DNA of 64,000 bases, taken from JACVRW01 sp963821275 (lineage in GTDB: Bacteria > Actinomycetota > Thermoleophilia > Solirubrobacterales > Thermoleophilaceae). Of this stretch, positions 24,645-32,154 are shown piece by piece (position 1 is the stretch's first letter; every line of letters starts with the position of its first letter). The notes below the pieces were generated by a model that worked only from the letters and a program-made list of their open reading frames with translations, was not told the origin of the DNA and ran no database searches. Location of the stretch: positions 124,001-188,000 of the forward strand of contig CAWGDF010000013.1 in the NCBI GenBank assembly GCA_963821275.1, given 5' to 3'. The translations under genes were made by a program, and so were the position numbers.

Positions 24645-25076
24645 TCAGTCCCGGGTGAGCCCTCGGCGCAGCTCGGCCAGGCGCAGCACCGCCCGCGCGG
24701 CATCCGCGCCCTGGTGGCGCTTGCCGCCCCCGACCCGCGCGAGCGCCTGCTCCATCGTGTCCACCGTGAGCACGCCGAAGGCGCAGGGCACGCCGGTGTC
24801 CAGGGCCACGCGTGCGATCCCACTCGCCGTTTCGGCGCAGACGTAGTCGTAGTGGTCGGTCTCGCCGCGGATGACCGCGCCCAGGCAGGCGACCCCCTCG
24901 TAGCGACCGGACTCGGCGCAGTACTTGGCCGCCAGCGGCAGCTCGAACGCGCCGGGCACGTCGTGCACGTCCAGTTCGGCGCCCGCCTCGTCGAACACGC
25001 CGCGCGCCCCCTCGACCAGGCGCTCGGCCAGGTCGGGGTAGAAGCGGCCGACGCAGGCCGCGTAGCGGTCAGGCAC
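24645..25076 (-). CDS. ribH: 6,7-dimethyl-8-ribityllumazine synthase
   Basis: Penultimate step of riboflavin synthesis, joining dihydroxybutanone phosphate with the pyrimidine intermediate. 143 residues with the substrate loop VPGAFELPLAAKY, the GAVIRGETDHYDYV phosphate-site motif and the FGVLTVDTMEQAL stretch. It is the last gene of the rib operon and overlaps ribBA by eight bases. The C-terminus ends normally and the convergent SDR stop lies six bases away. Confidence 0.95.
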   Translation of the reverse strand: MPDRYAACVGRFYPDLAERLVEGARGVFDEAGAELDVHDVPGAFELPLAAKYCAESGRYEGVACLGAVIRGETDHYDYVCAETASGIARVALDTGVPCAFGVLTVDTMEQALARVGGGKRHQGADAARAVLRLAELRRGLTRD

Positions 25077-26400
25077 CGCCCGGCTCGCGACGACCCGGGG
25101 CCGGGCCCTGGCCGTAGACGTCGCCCGACTCGGCCCGCTCGCGATCCTGGATGCGCTCCTCGAGGATCATCTCCTCGTCGAGCGCGAGGCCCTGGTGGTG
25201 CAGCAGGTGGCCGAGCCGCTCCTTCTTCGCCCGCAGGTAGTCGCGGTTGTGCTCTCCCGGCGCATGTTCGATCGGGATCTGGTCGGTGACGGTGAGCCCG
25301 TAGCCCTCGAGCCCAACGATCTTCTTCGGGTTGTTGGTCAGCAGGCGGATCGAACCCAGGCCGAGGTCGACGAGGATCTGGGCGCCAATGCCGTAGTCAC
25401 GCAGGTCGGCGGGGAGGCCGAGCTCGATGTTGGCGTCGACCGTGTCCAAGCCCTCCTCCTGCAGCCGATAGGCCCGCAGCTTGTTCAACAGCCCGATGCC
25501 GCGACCCTCCTGGGACAGGTACAGGAGCACCCCGCGGCCCTCCTGGCCGATTCGCAGGAGCGCGTCCTCGAGCTGCTGGCCGCAATCGCAGCGAAGCGAG
25601 TGGAACACGTCACCGGTGAGGCACTCGGAGTGCACGCGCACGAGCACTTCGTCCTCCCCGGCGATCTCGCCCTTGACCATCGCCACGTGGTGCTTGTCGT
25701 CCACCAGCGAGCGGAATCCGACCACGCTGAACTCGCCGTACCGGGTGGGGAGCCGGGTCTCGACCACCCGCTCGATGAGCTTGTCGTGCTGGCGTCGGTA
25801 GGCGATGAGGTCGGCGACGGTGATCATGCGGAGGCCGTGCCGGGCGCAGTAGGGCTCGAGGTCGGGCACGCGCGCCATCGTGCCGTCGTCGTTCATCACC
25901 TCGCAGATCACGCCCGCGGGGTTGAGCCCGGCGAGGCGGGCGAGATCGACGGCGGCCTCGGTCTGCCCGGTGCGCTCGAGCACCCCGCCGGCCTTGGCCT
26001 TCAGCGGGAAGATGTGACCTGGCTGGACCAGGTCCTGCGGGCGCGAGCGCGGGTCGATCGCCACCTGCACCGTATGCGCGCGGTCGTGCGCGGAGATCCC
26101 GGTGGTGATGCCCTCCCGAGCCTCTACCGACACCGTGAAGGCGGTCTGGAAGGGTGACTCGTTCTTGGCCGCCATCAGGTCGAGGCCCAGCGCGTCACAG
26201 CGGTCCGGGGTGAGCGCCAGGCAGATCAGGCCACGGCCGTGCTTGGCCATGAAGTTGATCGCGTCCGGGGTGGCGAACTGGGCCGCCAGCGTCAGGTCAC
26301 CCTCGTTCTCGCGGTCCTCTGCGTCGCAGACCACCACCATCTTGCCCTCGCGGACGTCCTCGATGGCGGCCTCGATCGGGCTGAAGGGAGAGCTGGTCAT
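25069..26400 (-). CDS. ribBA: bifunctional DHBP synthase / GTP cyclohydrolase II
   Basis: 443-residue fusion supplying both riboflavin precursors. The N-terminal half (about 1-205) is the RibB part with DAEDRENEGDLTLAAQFAT and HGRGLICLAL. The C-terminal half is RibA, with the zinc site SECLTGDVFHSLRCDCG, the YLSQEGRGIGLLNKLRAY GTP-binding stretch and LTNNPKKIVGLEGYGL. Both active sites look complete. It begins four bases inside ribE (ATGA overlap), so the rib genes are translated in step. Confidence 0.96.
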   Translation of the reverse strand: MTSSPFSPIEAAIEDVREGKMVVVCDAEDRENEGDLTLAAQFATPDAINFMAKHGRGLICLALTPDRCDALGLDLMAAKNESPFQTAFTVSVEAREGITTGISAHDRAHTVQVAIDPRSRPQDLVQPGHIFPLKAKAGGVLERTGQTEAAVDLARLAGLNPAGVICEVMNDDGTMARVPDLEPYCARHGLRMITVADLIAYRRQHDKLIERVVETRLPTRYGEFSVVGFRSLVDDKHHVAMVKGEIAGEDEVLVRVHSECLTGDVFHSLRCDCGQQLEDALLRIGQEGRGVLLYLSQEGRGIGLLNKLRAYRLQEEGLDTVDANIELGLPADLRDYGIGAQILVDLGLGSIRLLTNNPKKIVGLEGYGLTVTDQIPIEHAPGEHNRDYLRAKKERLGHLLHHQGLALDEEMILEERIQDRERAESGDVYGQGPAPGRREPGGA

Positions 26401-26981
26401 CGGCGGACGGCCTTCTCCACGTATTTGGCCAGCACGTCCACCTCCAGGTTGACGATCCGTCCGGGCGCGGCGGAGCCGAGCGTCGTGCGCTCCAGCGTCT
26501 CGGGGATCAGCGACACCTCGAACGCCTCGTCGTCCACCGCCGCGACGGTGAGCGACACCCCGTCGACCGCGATCGAGCCCTTCTCGACCACGTAGCGCAG
26601 CACCCCCGAGTCGGCGGCGATCCGCACCACCCGGGCGAACCCCTCCTCGCGGGTGGCCTCGACGGTGCCCGTGGCGTCCACGTGGCCCTGGACCATGTGC
26701 CCGCCCAGCCGGTCTCCGGCGCGCAGCGGCAGCTCGATGTTCACGCCGTCCCCGCGGGCCAGCGGGGCGAGCGAGCTGCGCCGAAGGGTCTCCTCCATCA
26801 CGTCCGCCGAGAAGCCCTCGCCGTCGGGCGCCCGCGCGGTGAGACAGACGCCGTTGACCGCCACCGAGTCGCCGGCGGCCAGATCGGCGGCCAAGTCGGT
26901 GCGCACCCGCAGCCGGACTCCGTCGCCGTTCCGTTCCAGCGACTCCACCGTTCCGGTGTCCGCCACCAGGCCGGTGAACAT
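26397..26981 (-). CDS. ribE: riboflavin synthase alpha subunit
   Basis: Dismutates two lumazines into riboflavin plus a pyrimidine. 194 residues from the ATG at 26981 giving MFTGLVADTGTVESL, the conserved family start. The two halves are tandem lumazine-binding repeats: NGVCLTARAPDGEGFSADVM in the first and VDGVSLTVAAVDDEAFEVSLI in the second, with GHMVQGHVDATG between. It shares one base with the ribD stop (TGATG). The two GTG codons just upstream are unlikely starts. Confidence 0.95.
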   Translation of the reverse strand: MFTGLVADTGTVESLERNGDGVRLRVRTDLAADLAAGDSVAVNGVCLTARAPDGEGFSADVMEETLRRSSLAPLARGDGVNIELPLRAGDRLGGHMVQGHVDATGTVEATREEGFARVVRIAADSGVLRYVVEKGSIAVDGVSLTVAAVDDEAFEVSLIPETLERTTLGSAAPGRIVNLEVDVLAKYVEKAVRR

Positions 26982-28105
26982 CACCACTCCCTCAGCCGGG
27001 CGGTGATCAAAACGTCGTCTTCGATGCGATCGACCTCGATCGCCTCGGCCCGGGCGGCGGAGGCGATGTCCTGCAGTCCGAGGCCCTCCACCGCGGTCTT
27101 GGCCTCGCGGCCACCGACCAGCATCGGGGCCACGAAGATGCGGACCTCGTCGATCTCGCGGGCCTCGAGAAAGGCGCCCGCCAGATGTGGCCCACCCTCG
27201 AGCAGCAGCGACTGCACATCGCGCGCCCCCAGCTCGTCGAGCGCCGAGGCCACCCGCGCCCCCTCGTTCTGGCCCGTGGCCACGATCACGTCTAGCCCGG
27301 CGGCCTCGAGGGCCTGGACCGCCGTGCGCGCGGCCGCCCGTGAGGTGACCAGCGTGATGGGCACGTCGCCGACGCCCCGCACCAGATTGCTATCCACCGG
27401 CAGGCGCGCCTCGGAGTCGAAGATCACCCGCCGGGGCTGGCGCGCAACGCCCTCCACGCGCGCCGTGAGGCGCGGGTCGTCGGCCAGCGCGGTGCCGATG
27501 CCGACCGCCACCGAATCCGACTCGGCCCGCCAGCGGTGGGCGCGAGCGCGGCTCGCCTTGCCGGATATCCACTGCGAGTCGCCGGTGCGGGTGGCTACCT
27601 TGCCGTCGAGGGTCATCGCCGACTTCAGGACGACGAGCGGACGCCCGCTGCGGGCATGCTTGCGAAAGGGCTGGTTGAGCAGACGCGCCGCGGTCGCGAC
27701 CTCGCCGTCGAGCATGTCCACGACCACGCCCTCGTCGCGGAGGATGCCGAGGCCGCGCCCCGAGGCCTTGTCGGTTGGATCGTCGGAGGCGATCACGACA
27801 CGTACGATGCCCGCCTCGATGATGGCCTGCGTGCACGGAGGCGTGCGGCCGTGGTGCGCGCAGGGCTCGAGCGATACGTACAGGGTCGCGCCGGCCGGGT
27901 CACCCCGGCACGCCTCCAGTGCGGTGCGCTCGGCGTGGGGCAGGCCGACAGCCTCGTGAAAGCCCTCGCCGATGACGCGGTCGCCCTTGACCAGGACGGC
28001 TCCCACGAGGGGGTTCGGGCTGGTGCGCCCACGCGCGCGGGAGGCAAGCTCGATGGCCCGCCGGAGGTATCGCGCATCGCGCTCTGTGGCCGACGTATCA
28101 GGCAT
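26981..28105 (-). CDS. ribD: bifunctional riboflavin deaminase/reductase RibD
   Basis: Carries out the second and third steps of riboflavin synthesis. From ATG 28105 the protein is 374 residues: an N-terminal cytidine-deaminase fold with HAERTALEAC and SLEPCAHHGRTPPCTQAI zinc motifs, and a C-terminal DHFR-like NADPH reductase with VVLKSAMTLDGKVAT and LLLEGGPHLAGAF. An open frame continues upstream to 28255 without homology. It is the first gene of the ribD-ribE-ribBA-ribH operon; the short upstream region holds an 18-bp palindrome rather than an FMN riboswitch. Confidence 0.95.
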   Translation of the reverse strand: MPDTSATERDARYLRRAIELASRARGRTSPNPLVGAVLVKGDRVIGEGFHEAVGLPHAERTALEACRGDPAGATLYVSLEPCAHHGRTPPCTQAIIEAGIVRVVIASDDPTDKASGRGLGILRDEGVVVDMLDGEVATAARLLNQPFRKHARSGRPLVVLKSAMTLDGKVATRTGDSQWISGKASRARAHRWRAESDSVAVGIGTALADDPRLTARVEGVARQPRRVIFDSEARLPVDSNLVRGVGDVPITLVTSRAAARTAVQALEAAGLDVIVATGQNEGARVASALDELGARDVQSLLLEGGPHLAGAFLEAREIDEVRIFVAPMLVGGREAKTAVEGLGLQDIASAARAEAIEVDRIEDDVLITARLREW

Positions 28106-28127
28106 TTGGGGCCGCTCGGCAAGCCGG

Positions 28128-28145
28128 GTTGACTCGCGAGTCAAC
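28128..28145. promoter_or_regulatory. perfect 18-bp palindrome between ribD and the GT39-like gene
   Basis: GTTGACTCGCGAGTCAAC is a perfect inverted repeat without a spacer. It sits 23 bases before the ribD start and about 48 before the divergent GTG at 28194. Both arms contain TTGACT, which resembles a -35 hexamer on either strand. The shape is that of an operator for a dimeric regulator such as a TetR- or GntR-type protein, but no such gene is adjacent. Confidence 0.5.
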
Positions 28146-28193
28146 GATACCAACGGTCCCGCCGTTTTCTTCCACGGCACTACGCTGCGCCGC

Positions 28194-30035
28194 GTGCACC
28201 TGGCCGTGCTTGCCCTGATCCTCGTCGCCGGCTTCGCGCTGCGCCTCTGGAACATCGACTACGGCCTGCCCTTCGTCTACTCCATCGACGAGGCTTCGCA
28301 CTTCACTAGCCGCTCGGTGGCGATGTTCTGGCAGGACCTCGACCCCGGCTACTACCAGAACCCGGCGGCGTTCACCTACCTGGTCCATCTGCTGCTGCGC
28401 CTGCTCTACGGACCCCTGGGCTTCGCCTTCGATCTTCCCTACGGCAACGTCACCGACCAGTTCGACAAGGACCCGACCCAGATCTGGATCGCGGCGCGCA
28501 CGCTGGCGGCCGGTCTGTGCGTGGCGGGCGCCGCGGCCACATACGTCGCCGCGCGGCGGCTGTGGGGGGTGCGCGAGGGGCTCGTGGCGGCGGCGATCCT
28601 GACCTTCGCCTTCCTGCCGGTGGCCTACTCGCGGGTGGCCGTGACCGACGCGGGCGCGCTGGCCGGCCTGGCCCTTGCGCTGCTGTGGTCGGTGCGGGCC
28701 TACGAGCGGGGGCGGCTGCGCGACTACGTGCTCGCCGGGGGCGCGGCAGGGCTGGCGCTGGCGTTCAAGTACACGGCCGGCCTCGCCCTGCTGCCGCTGG
28801 CGCTCGCAGCGCTGGCGCGGCTGCGGGCCGACGGGCCGCGGGTGCTCGGCCGGCTCGCGCTGGGCGTGGGCCTGGCTGCCCTGATCTTCGTGGTGCTCAA
28901 CCCGTACCTGCTGGGCTCCTTCGACGCCTGGTGGTCGGACCTGCGCGACCAGGCGGAGGTTGCGGCCGGCGAGCCGAAGCCCGGGCAGGACGAGGGCGGC
29001 CTGCGCTACTACCTGGACAGCCTGACCTGGGGCCTCGGCTGGGCGGCCGCGCTGGCCGCGCTGGCCGGGGCGGTGATCGAGCTGCGCCGCGACCCGATGC
29101 GCGCGCTGCTGGTGGCCTGCGTTCCGGTCGTGCTGCTCGCCTACCTCAGCCTGCAGTCGCGCTATTTCGGGCGCTGGCTTCTGCCCGCCTACCCGGCGCT
29201 GGCCATGCTGGGAGCGGTGGCGCTGGTCCGCGCGGCCGACGTGGCGGCCGGGTGGATCGCGCGACGGCGGCGAACGTTCGCGCGGGCGCCGCGGTTCGCC
29301 GGCGCGCTGCTGGTCCTCCTCACCCTGCTCGTGCTCGCCCAGCCGCTGGCCGCGGACGTGCGCAGCGCGCTAGTGCTCGGCCGCGTCGACACCCGCGAGC
29401 AGGCGCGGCGCTTTCTCGTCGAGCGCTTCCCGCCGGAGCTGCGCGTGTCGATCGAGCCCTCGGTGCCCGGCCGCTACTACCGCTCCAACCCCGAGGGGCG
29501 CCTCCCCTCCTGGCTGAGCCGCTGCCCGGCCCGCAGGGGCTGGCGCGAGCCGGGCTGGTCCTATGCCGGTGAGAACGGGCCTGTGTGCCTGCGCTTCAAG
29601 CCCGGTCTGTTCGCCCGGCCCGACGGCGGCGTGCGGGCGTCCGCCTACCACGCGGTGCTCTCGGCCGACGTGATCGACGACTACCGCTTCTACGGCTACT
29701 GCCTGGTGATGACCACCGGGGTGACCCGCGAGCGAGCGCTCGAGACCGGCGAGCCCGGCGCGCGGGCCTACTACCGGCGGCTCGGGCGCGAGGGCCGGCT
29801 GCTGCGCGAGTTCAGCCCCTACAGCCGCGGCGAAGGGCCGGTGCCCTTCAGCTTCGACCTGTCCTACAACTACTACCCGTCGGCCTACGAGCGGCCGGGC
29901 CCGGTCGTGCGGATCTACCGGCTGCGCAACTGCCGGCAGCGCTACGGGCCGCCGGTAATCCCGATCCCCCGGGCCAAGGAGCCGCCGCCCTTCGAGCCTC
30001 CCGGCGAGGAGGGCGTGCCCGAAGAGGAGGTCTAG
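28194..30035 (+). CDS. membrane glycosyltransferase, GT39/ArnT-like
   Basis: Polytopic membrane protein, 613 residues from the GTG at 28194. The first hydrophobic helix (LAVLALILVAGFALRLW) is followed by YSIDEASHF, the Asp-Glu motif on the first external loop of GT-C enzymes that use polyprenyl-phosphate sugars. About ten further helices follow up to near residue 385. The final 220 residues form a soluble, Tyr/Arg-rich domain. Donor and acceptor are unknown. The start is approximate because the frame is open over the antisense of ribD. It diverges from ribD and shares with it the region holding the 18-bp palindrome. Confidence 0.8.
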   Translation: MHLAVLALILVAGFALRLWNIDYGLPFVYSIDEASHFTSRSVAMFWQDLDPGYYQNPAAFTYLVHLLLRLLYGPLGFAFDLPYGNVTDQFDKDPTQIWIAARTLAAGLCVAGAAATYVAARRLWGVREGLVAAAILTFAFLPVAYSRVAVTDAGALAGLALALLWSVRAYERGRLRDYVLAGGAAGLALAFKYTAGLALLPLALAALARLRADGPRVLGRLALGVGLAALIFVVLNPYLLGSFDAWWSDLRDQAEVAAGEPKPGQDEGGLRYYLDSLTWGLGWAAALAALAGAVIELRRDPMRALLVACVPVVLLAYLSLQSRYFGRWLLPAYPALAMLGAVALVRAADVAAGWIARRRRTFARAPRFAGALLVLLTLLVLAQPLAADVRSALVLGRVDTREQARRFLVERFPPELRVSIEPSVPGRYYRSNPEGRLPSWLSRCPARRGWREPGWSYAGENGPVCLRFKPGLFARPDGGVRASAYHAVLSADVIDDYRFYGYCLVMTTGVTRERALETGEPGARAYYRRLGREGRLLREFSPYSRGEGPVPFSFDLSYNYYPSAYERPGPVVRIYRLRNCRQRYGPPVIPIPRAKEPPPFEPPGEEGVPEEEV

Positions 30036-30057
30036 AAGGCTCCGAGCCCTGGGTCGG

Positions 30058-30633
30058 TCATCGCCGGCTGCCGGTGCTGCGCCCAGGCTGCAGCGACTTC
30101 TCGTGGATCTCAAAGTCGCACGGCGTGGCCAGCAGCGGCGCCAGGTGCGGATACGCGTCATTGAATGACCCCGTACGGCTGATCCGGTACCCGCGTCGCC
30201 CGTACCACGCCCGCAGGAACTCCTTGCTGGGATGGGACCAGCCGCGCGGCACCAGCAGCTCAAGCTGCATCACCCGCAATCCGCGTCGACGGCTGCGGCC
30301 CTCAATGAAGTCGAGCAGTGCCCGGCCGATCCCACTGCCGCGCTGGTCGGGGACGGCGACGAGCAGCCCGAACTCGCTCGCGTCATTGCCAACGTCATGG
30401 ACTCGCACGCTGCCCACGATGTGCCCGTGCCGGATCGCGACGGCGATCTCTCGAGCTTGGATCAGCTCGGCCACCTCGGCTGCGGTCGTGCGCGTGGCCC
30501 CGTCGCGCCACAGGCCGCTCTCCGCCGTCGTGTAGACATCGTTGATGAGCGCGGTCAACTCGTCGACGAGCGCGGTCTCCGGGTCGGCCCGCGGCTCGAG
30601 CAGCTCCACGTTGAATTCGCGATTGACCGTCAT
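30058..30633 (-). CDS. GNAT family N-acetyltransferase
   Basis: 191-residue protein with the acetyl-CoA-binding motif A visible as VAVPDQRGSGIGRALLDFI (RxxGxG type), preceded by the SVRVHDVGNDASEFGLL strand and followed by RVMQLELLVPRGW. The substrate cannot be inferred. It diverges from a LysR-type regulator across 79 bases that contain an inverted repeat, an arrangement in which the LysR protein often controls the neighbour. The ATG at 30633 is used; the frame continues upstream across the LysR gene without homology. Confidence 0.85.
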   Translation of the reverse strand: MTVNREFNVELLEPRADPETALVDELTALINDVYTTAESGLWRDGATRTTAAEVAELIQAREIAVAIRHGHIVGSVRVHDVGNDASEFGLLVAVPDQRGSGIGRALLDFIEGRSRRRGLRVMQLELLVPRGWSHPSKEFLRAWYGRRGYRISRTGSFNDAYPHLAPLLATPCDFEIHEKSLQPGRSTGSRR

Positions 30634-30688
30634 CCGCTTGAGGATGCCGGTCCCAATCGAGCGGCGCAATACATTGTTCTCACCGAAG

Positions 30689-30707
30689 CGATCGTGTATT
30701 ACGATCG
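30689..30707. promoter_or_regulatory. inverted repeat in the GNAT-LysR divergent region
   Basis: CGATCGTGTATTACGATCG consists of 7-bp arms CGATCGT and ACGATCG around GTATT, ending six bases before the LysR GTG. A wider pair, AATACA (30668-30673) and TGTATT (30695-30700), is also inverted. LysR proteins commonly bind dyad sites containing T-N11-A in such divergent regions, so this is a likely autoregulatory operator. Confidence 0.5.
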
Positions 30708-30712
30708 TCGCC

Positions 30713-31618
30713 GTGGAGCTGCGGCAGCTGCGAAGCGTAGAGGCGGTGGCACGGCATCGGCACTTCACGCGCGCCGCCGAGGAGCTCCACGTCGCCCAGT
30801 CAGCGCTCTCACACCAGATCCGACGGCTCGAGGACGAGCTCGGTACGCCGCTCTTCGAACGCACCAGCCGCCGCGTCGCCCCCACCGAGGCCGGGCAGGC
30901 GATCGCCGCACGTGCCCGGCGCGTGCTCGCCGAGGTCGACGCCGCGCGCGGGGAGGTCGACGAGCTGCGCGGCTTGCTGCGCGGACGCGTTTGGATCGGC
31001 GCGCTGCTGCCCGCCGGTGAGCTCGACGTCCCCGGGCTACTCGCCCGCTTCAGCCAGGCATACCCCGGCGTCGAGGTCAGCCTGCGCGAAGGCATCGCCG
31101 CCGACATGCTCCACTACCTCGCCACTGACGAGCTCGACGCCGCCTTCTGCCTGCTCGCCGGCGAGCCACCGGACGACCTTGCCGTCGAGCGACTCAGCCA
31201 CGACGAAGTGGTCGCCGCCTATGCCCCCGACCGCGCCCCCCCAACCGCGCACGTCACCGTCGATGATCTCGCCCAGCGCGCGCTCGTCGCCACGCGCCAC
31301 GGCTCGGCCATCACCTCGATCCTCGACCAGCGCTTCGCCGACGCCGGCCACCGACTCCGCCTCGCCCTCGAAAGCGGCGACCCGTTTCTGCTGCGCGCGC
31401 TCGCGGCGCGAGGCTTCGCGACAGCCATCCTGCCTCGCTCGCTGACCGCCCTCGAAGGACCTGACGTCGAGGTGCGAAGCCTGCACCCGCCCGTGCACCT
31501 GCCCGTGGCGCTCCTGTGGCGCCGCGAGCGCAGCGCGCCACCCGCGGCACGCACGTTCATCGACTTCGTGCGCCGCGAAGCCGCCGAGTCGGGATCGGCC
31601 CCTCGACCGCCCCGTTGA
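30713..31618 (+). CDS. LysR-type transcriptional regulator
   Basis: 301-residue regulator with the LTTR winged-helix domain at the N-terminus: LRQLRSVEAVARHRHFTRAA, then LHVAQSALSHQIRRLEDELG and LFERTSRRVAPTEAG. A periplasmic-binding-protein-like effector domain follows (RVWIGALLPAG onward to the end). Start at GTG 30713 matches the family N-terminus (VELRQLR). It is divergent from the GNAT gene and has an inverted repeat immediately upstream. The effector is unknown. Confidence 0.93.
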   Translation: MELRQLRSVEAVARHRHFTRAAEELHVAQSALSHQIRRLEDELGTPLFERTSRRVAPTEAGQAIAARARRVLAEVDAARGEVDELRGLLRGRVWIGALLPAGELDVPGLLARFSQAYPGVEVSLREGIAADMLHYLATDELDAAFCLLAGEPPDDLAVERLSHDEVVAAYAPDRAPPTAHVTVDDLAQRALVATRHGSAITSILDQRFADAGHRLRLALESGDPFLLRALAARGFATAILPRSLTALEGPDVEVRSLHPPVHLPVALLWRRERSAPPAARTFIDFVRREAAESGSAPRPPR

Positions 31619-31744
31619 CGTCAGCGCCAAGCCAACGATCGCAGATCGCAATTGCTGGCGTGACAACTATGTATTGCAACGCTGAATCGAGGCGGGCATC
31701 CTGCGTCCAATGCAAACACCCAGCCAGCACGCGCAACCGGCGAC

Positions 31745-32077
31745 GTGACTCGCAGGCCCCGCACTCCGCCCAAGCCGCTGGGGTCCGACGTCACGATCCG
31801 CTACGCCCGCCCGGACGACGCCGGCGCGCTGGCCGCTCTCGCGCAACTAGACTCGCGCCCCGCGCCGCGCGGCATCGTCCTCGTCGCCGTGGTAGGCGGC
31901 GAGCTGTGGGCCGCCGTCTCACTTGACGACGGCCACGCCGTCGCCGATCCCTTCCGACCCTCCGGCGAGCTGACGGTCCTCCTGGCCGAGCGCGCTCGTC
32001 AGCTCCGCCGCACCGCGAACGCCAAGACCAGCAACCTCCCGCGCGCGCGCCCGCAGCGGGCCCAGTCCTCGGGATAG
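31745..32077 (+). CDS. hypothetical protein, short GNAT-like
   Basis: 110 residues from GTG 31745. The middle reads VTIRYARPDDAGALAALAQL, then VLVAVVGGELWAAVSLDDG and ADPFRPSGELTVLLAERARQL, which resembles the first beta-alpha elements of acetyltransferase proteins common in Actinobacteria. No acetyl-CoA motif follows, so it is too short to be a complete GNAT enzyme. The gene stands alone between the LysR gene and the sulfatase, with a 126-base gap before it in which I see no gene. The ends are Arg/Pro-rich and may not be conserved. Confidence 0.6.
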   Translation: MTRRPRTPPKPLGSDVTIRYARPDDAGALAALAQLDSRPAPRGIVLVAVVGGELWAAVSLDDGHAVADPFRPSGELTVLLAERARQLRRTANAKTSNLPRARPQRAQSSG

Positions 32078-32154
32078 CGGCCCGGCTCGGCCCGGTGGGG
32101 GCACCGGCAAGGCCTCGGAGGGTGTCGGATCCTCCGCTAGCGTCCCCGGCTGTC

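Noticed and set aside
28106..28193. FMN riboswitch before ribD
   Set aside because: The gap is about 90 bases, without the RFN-element conserved stretches; only a palindrome is found.
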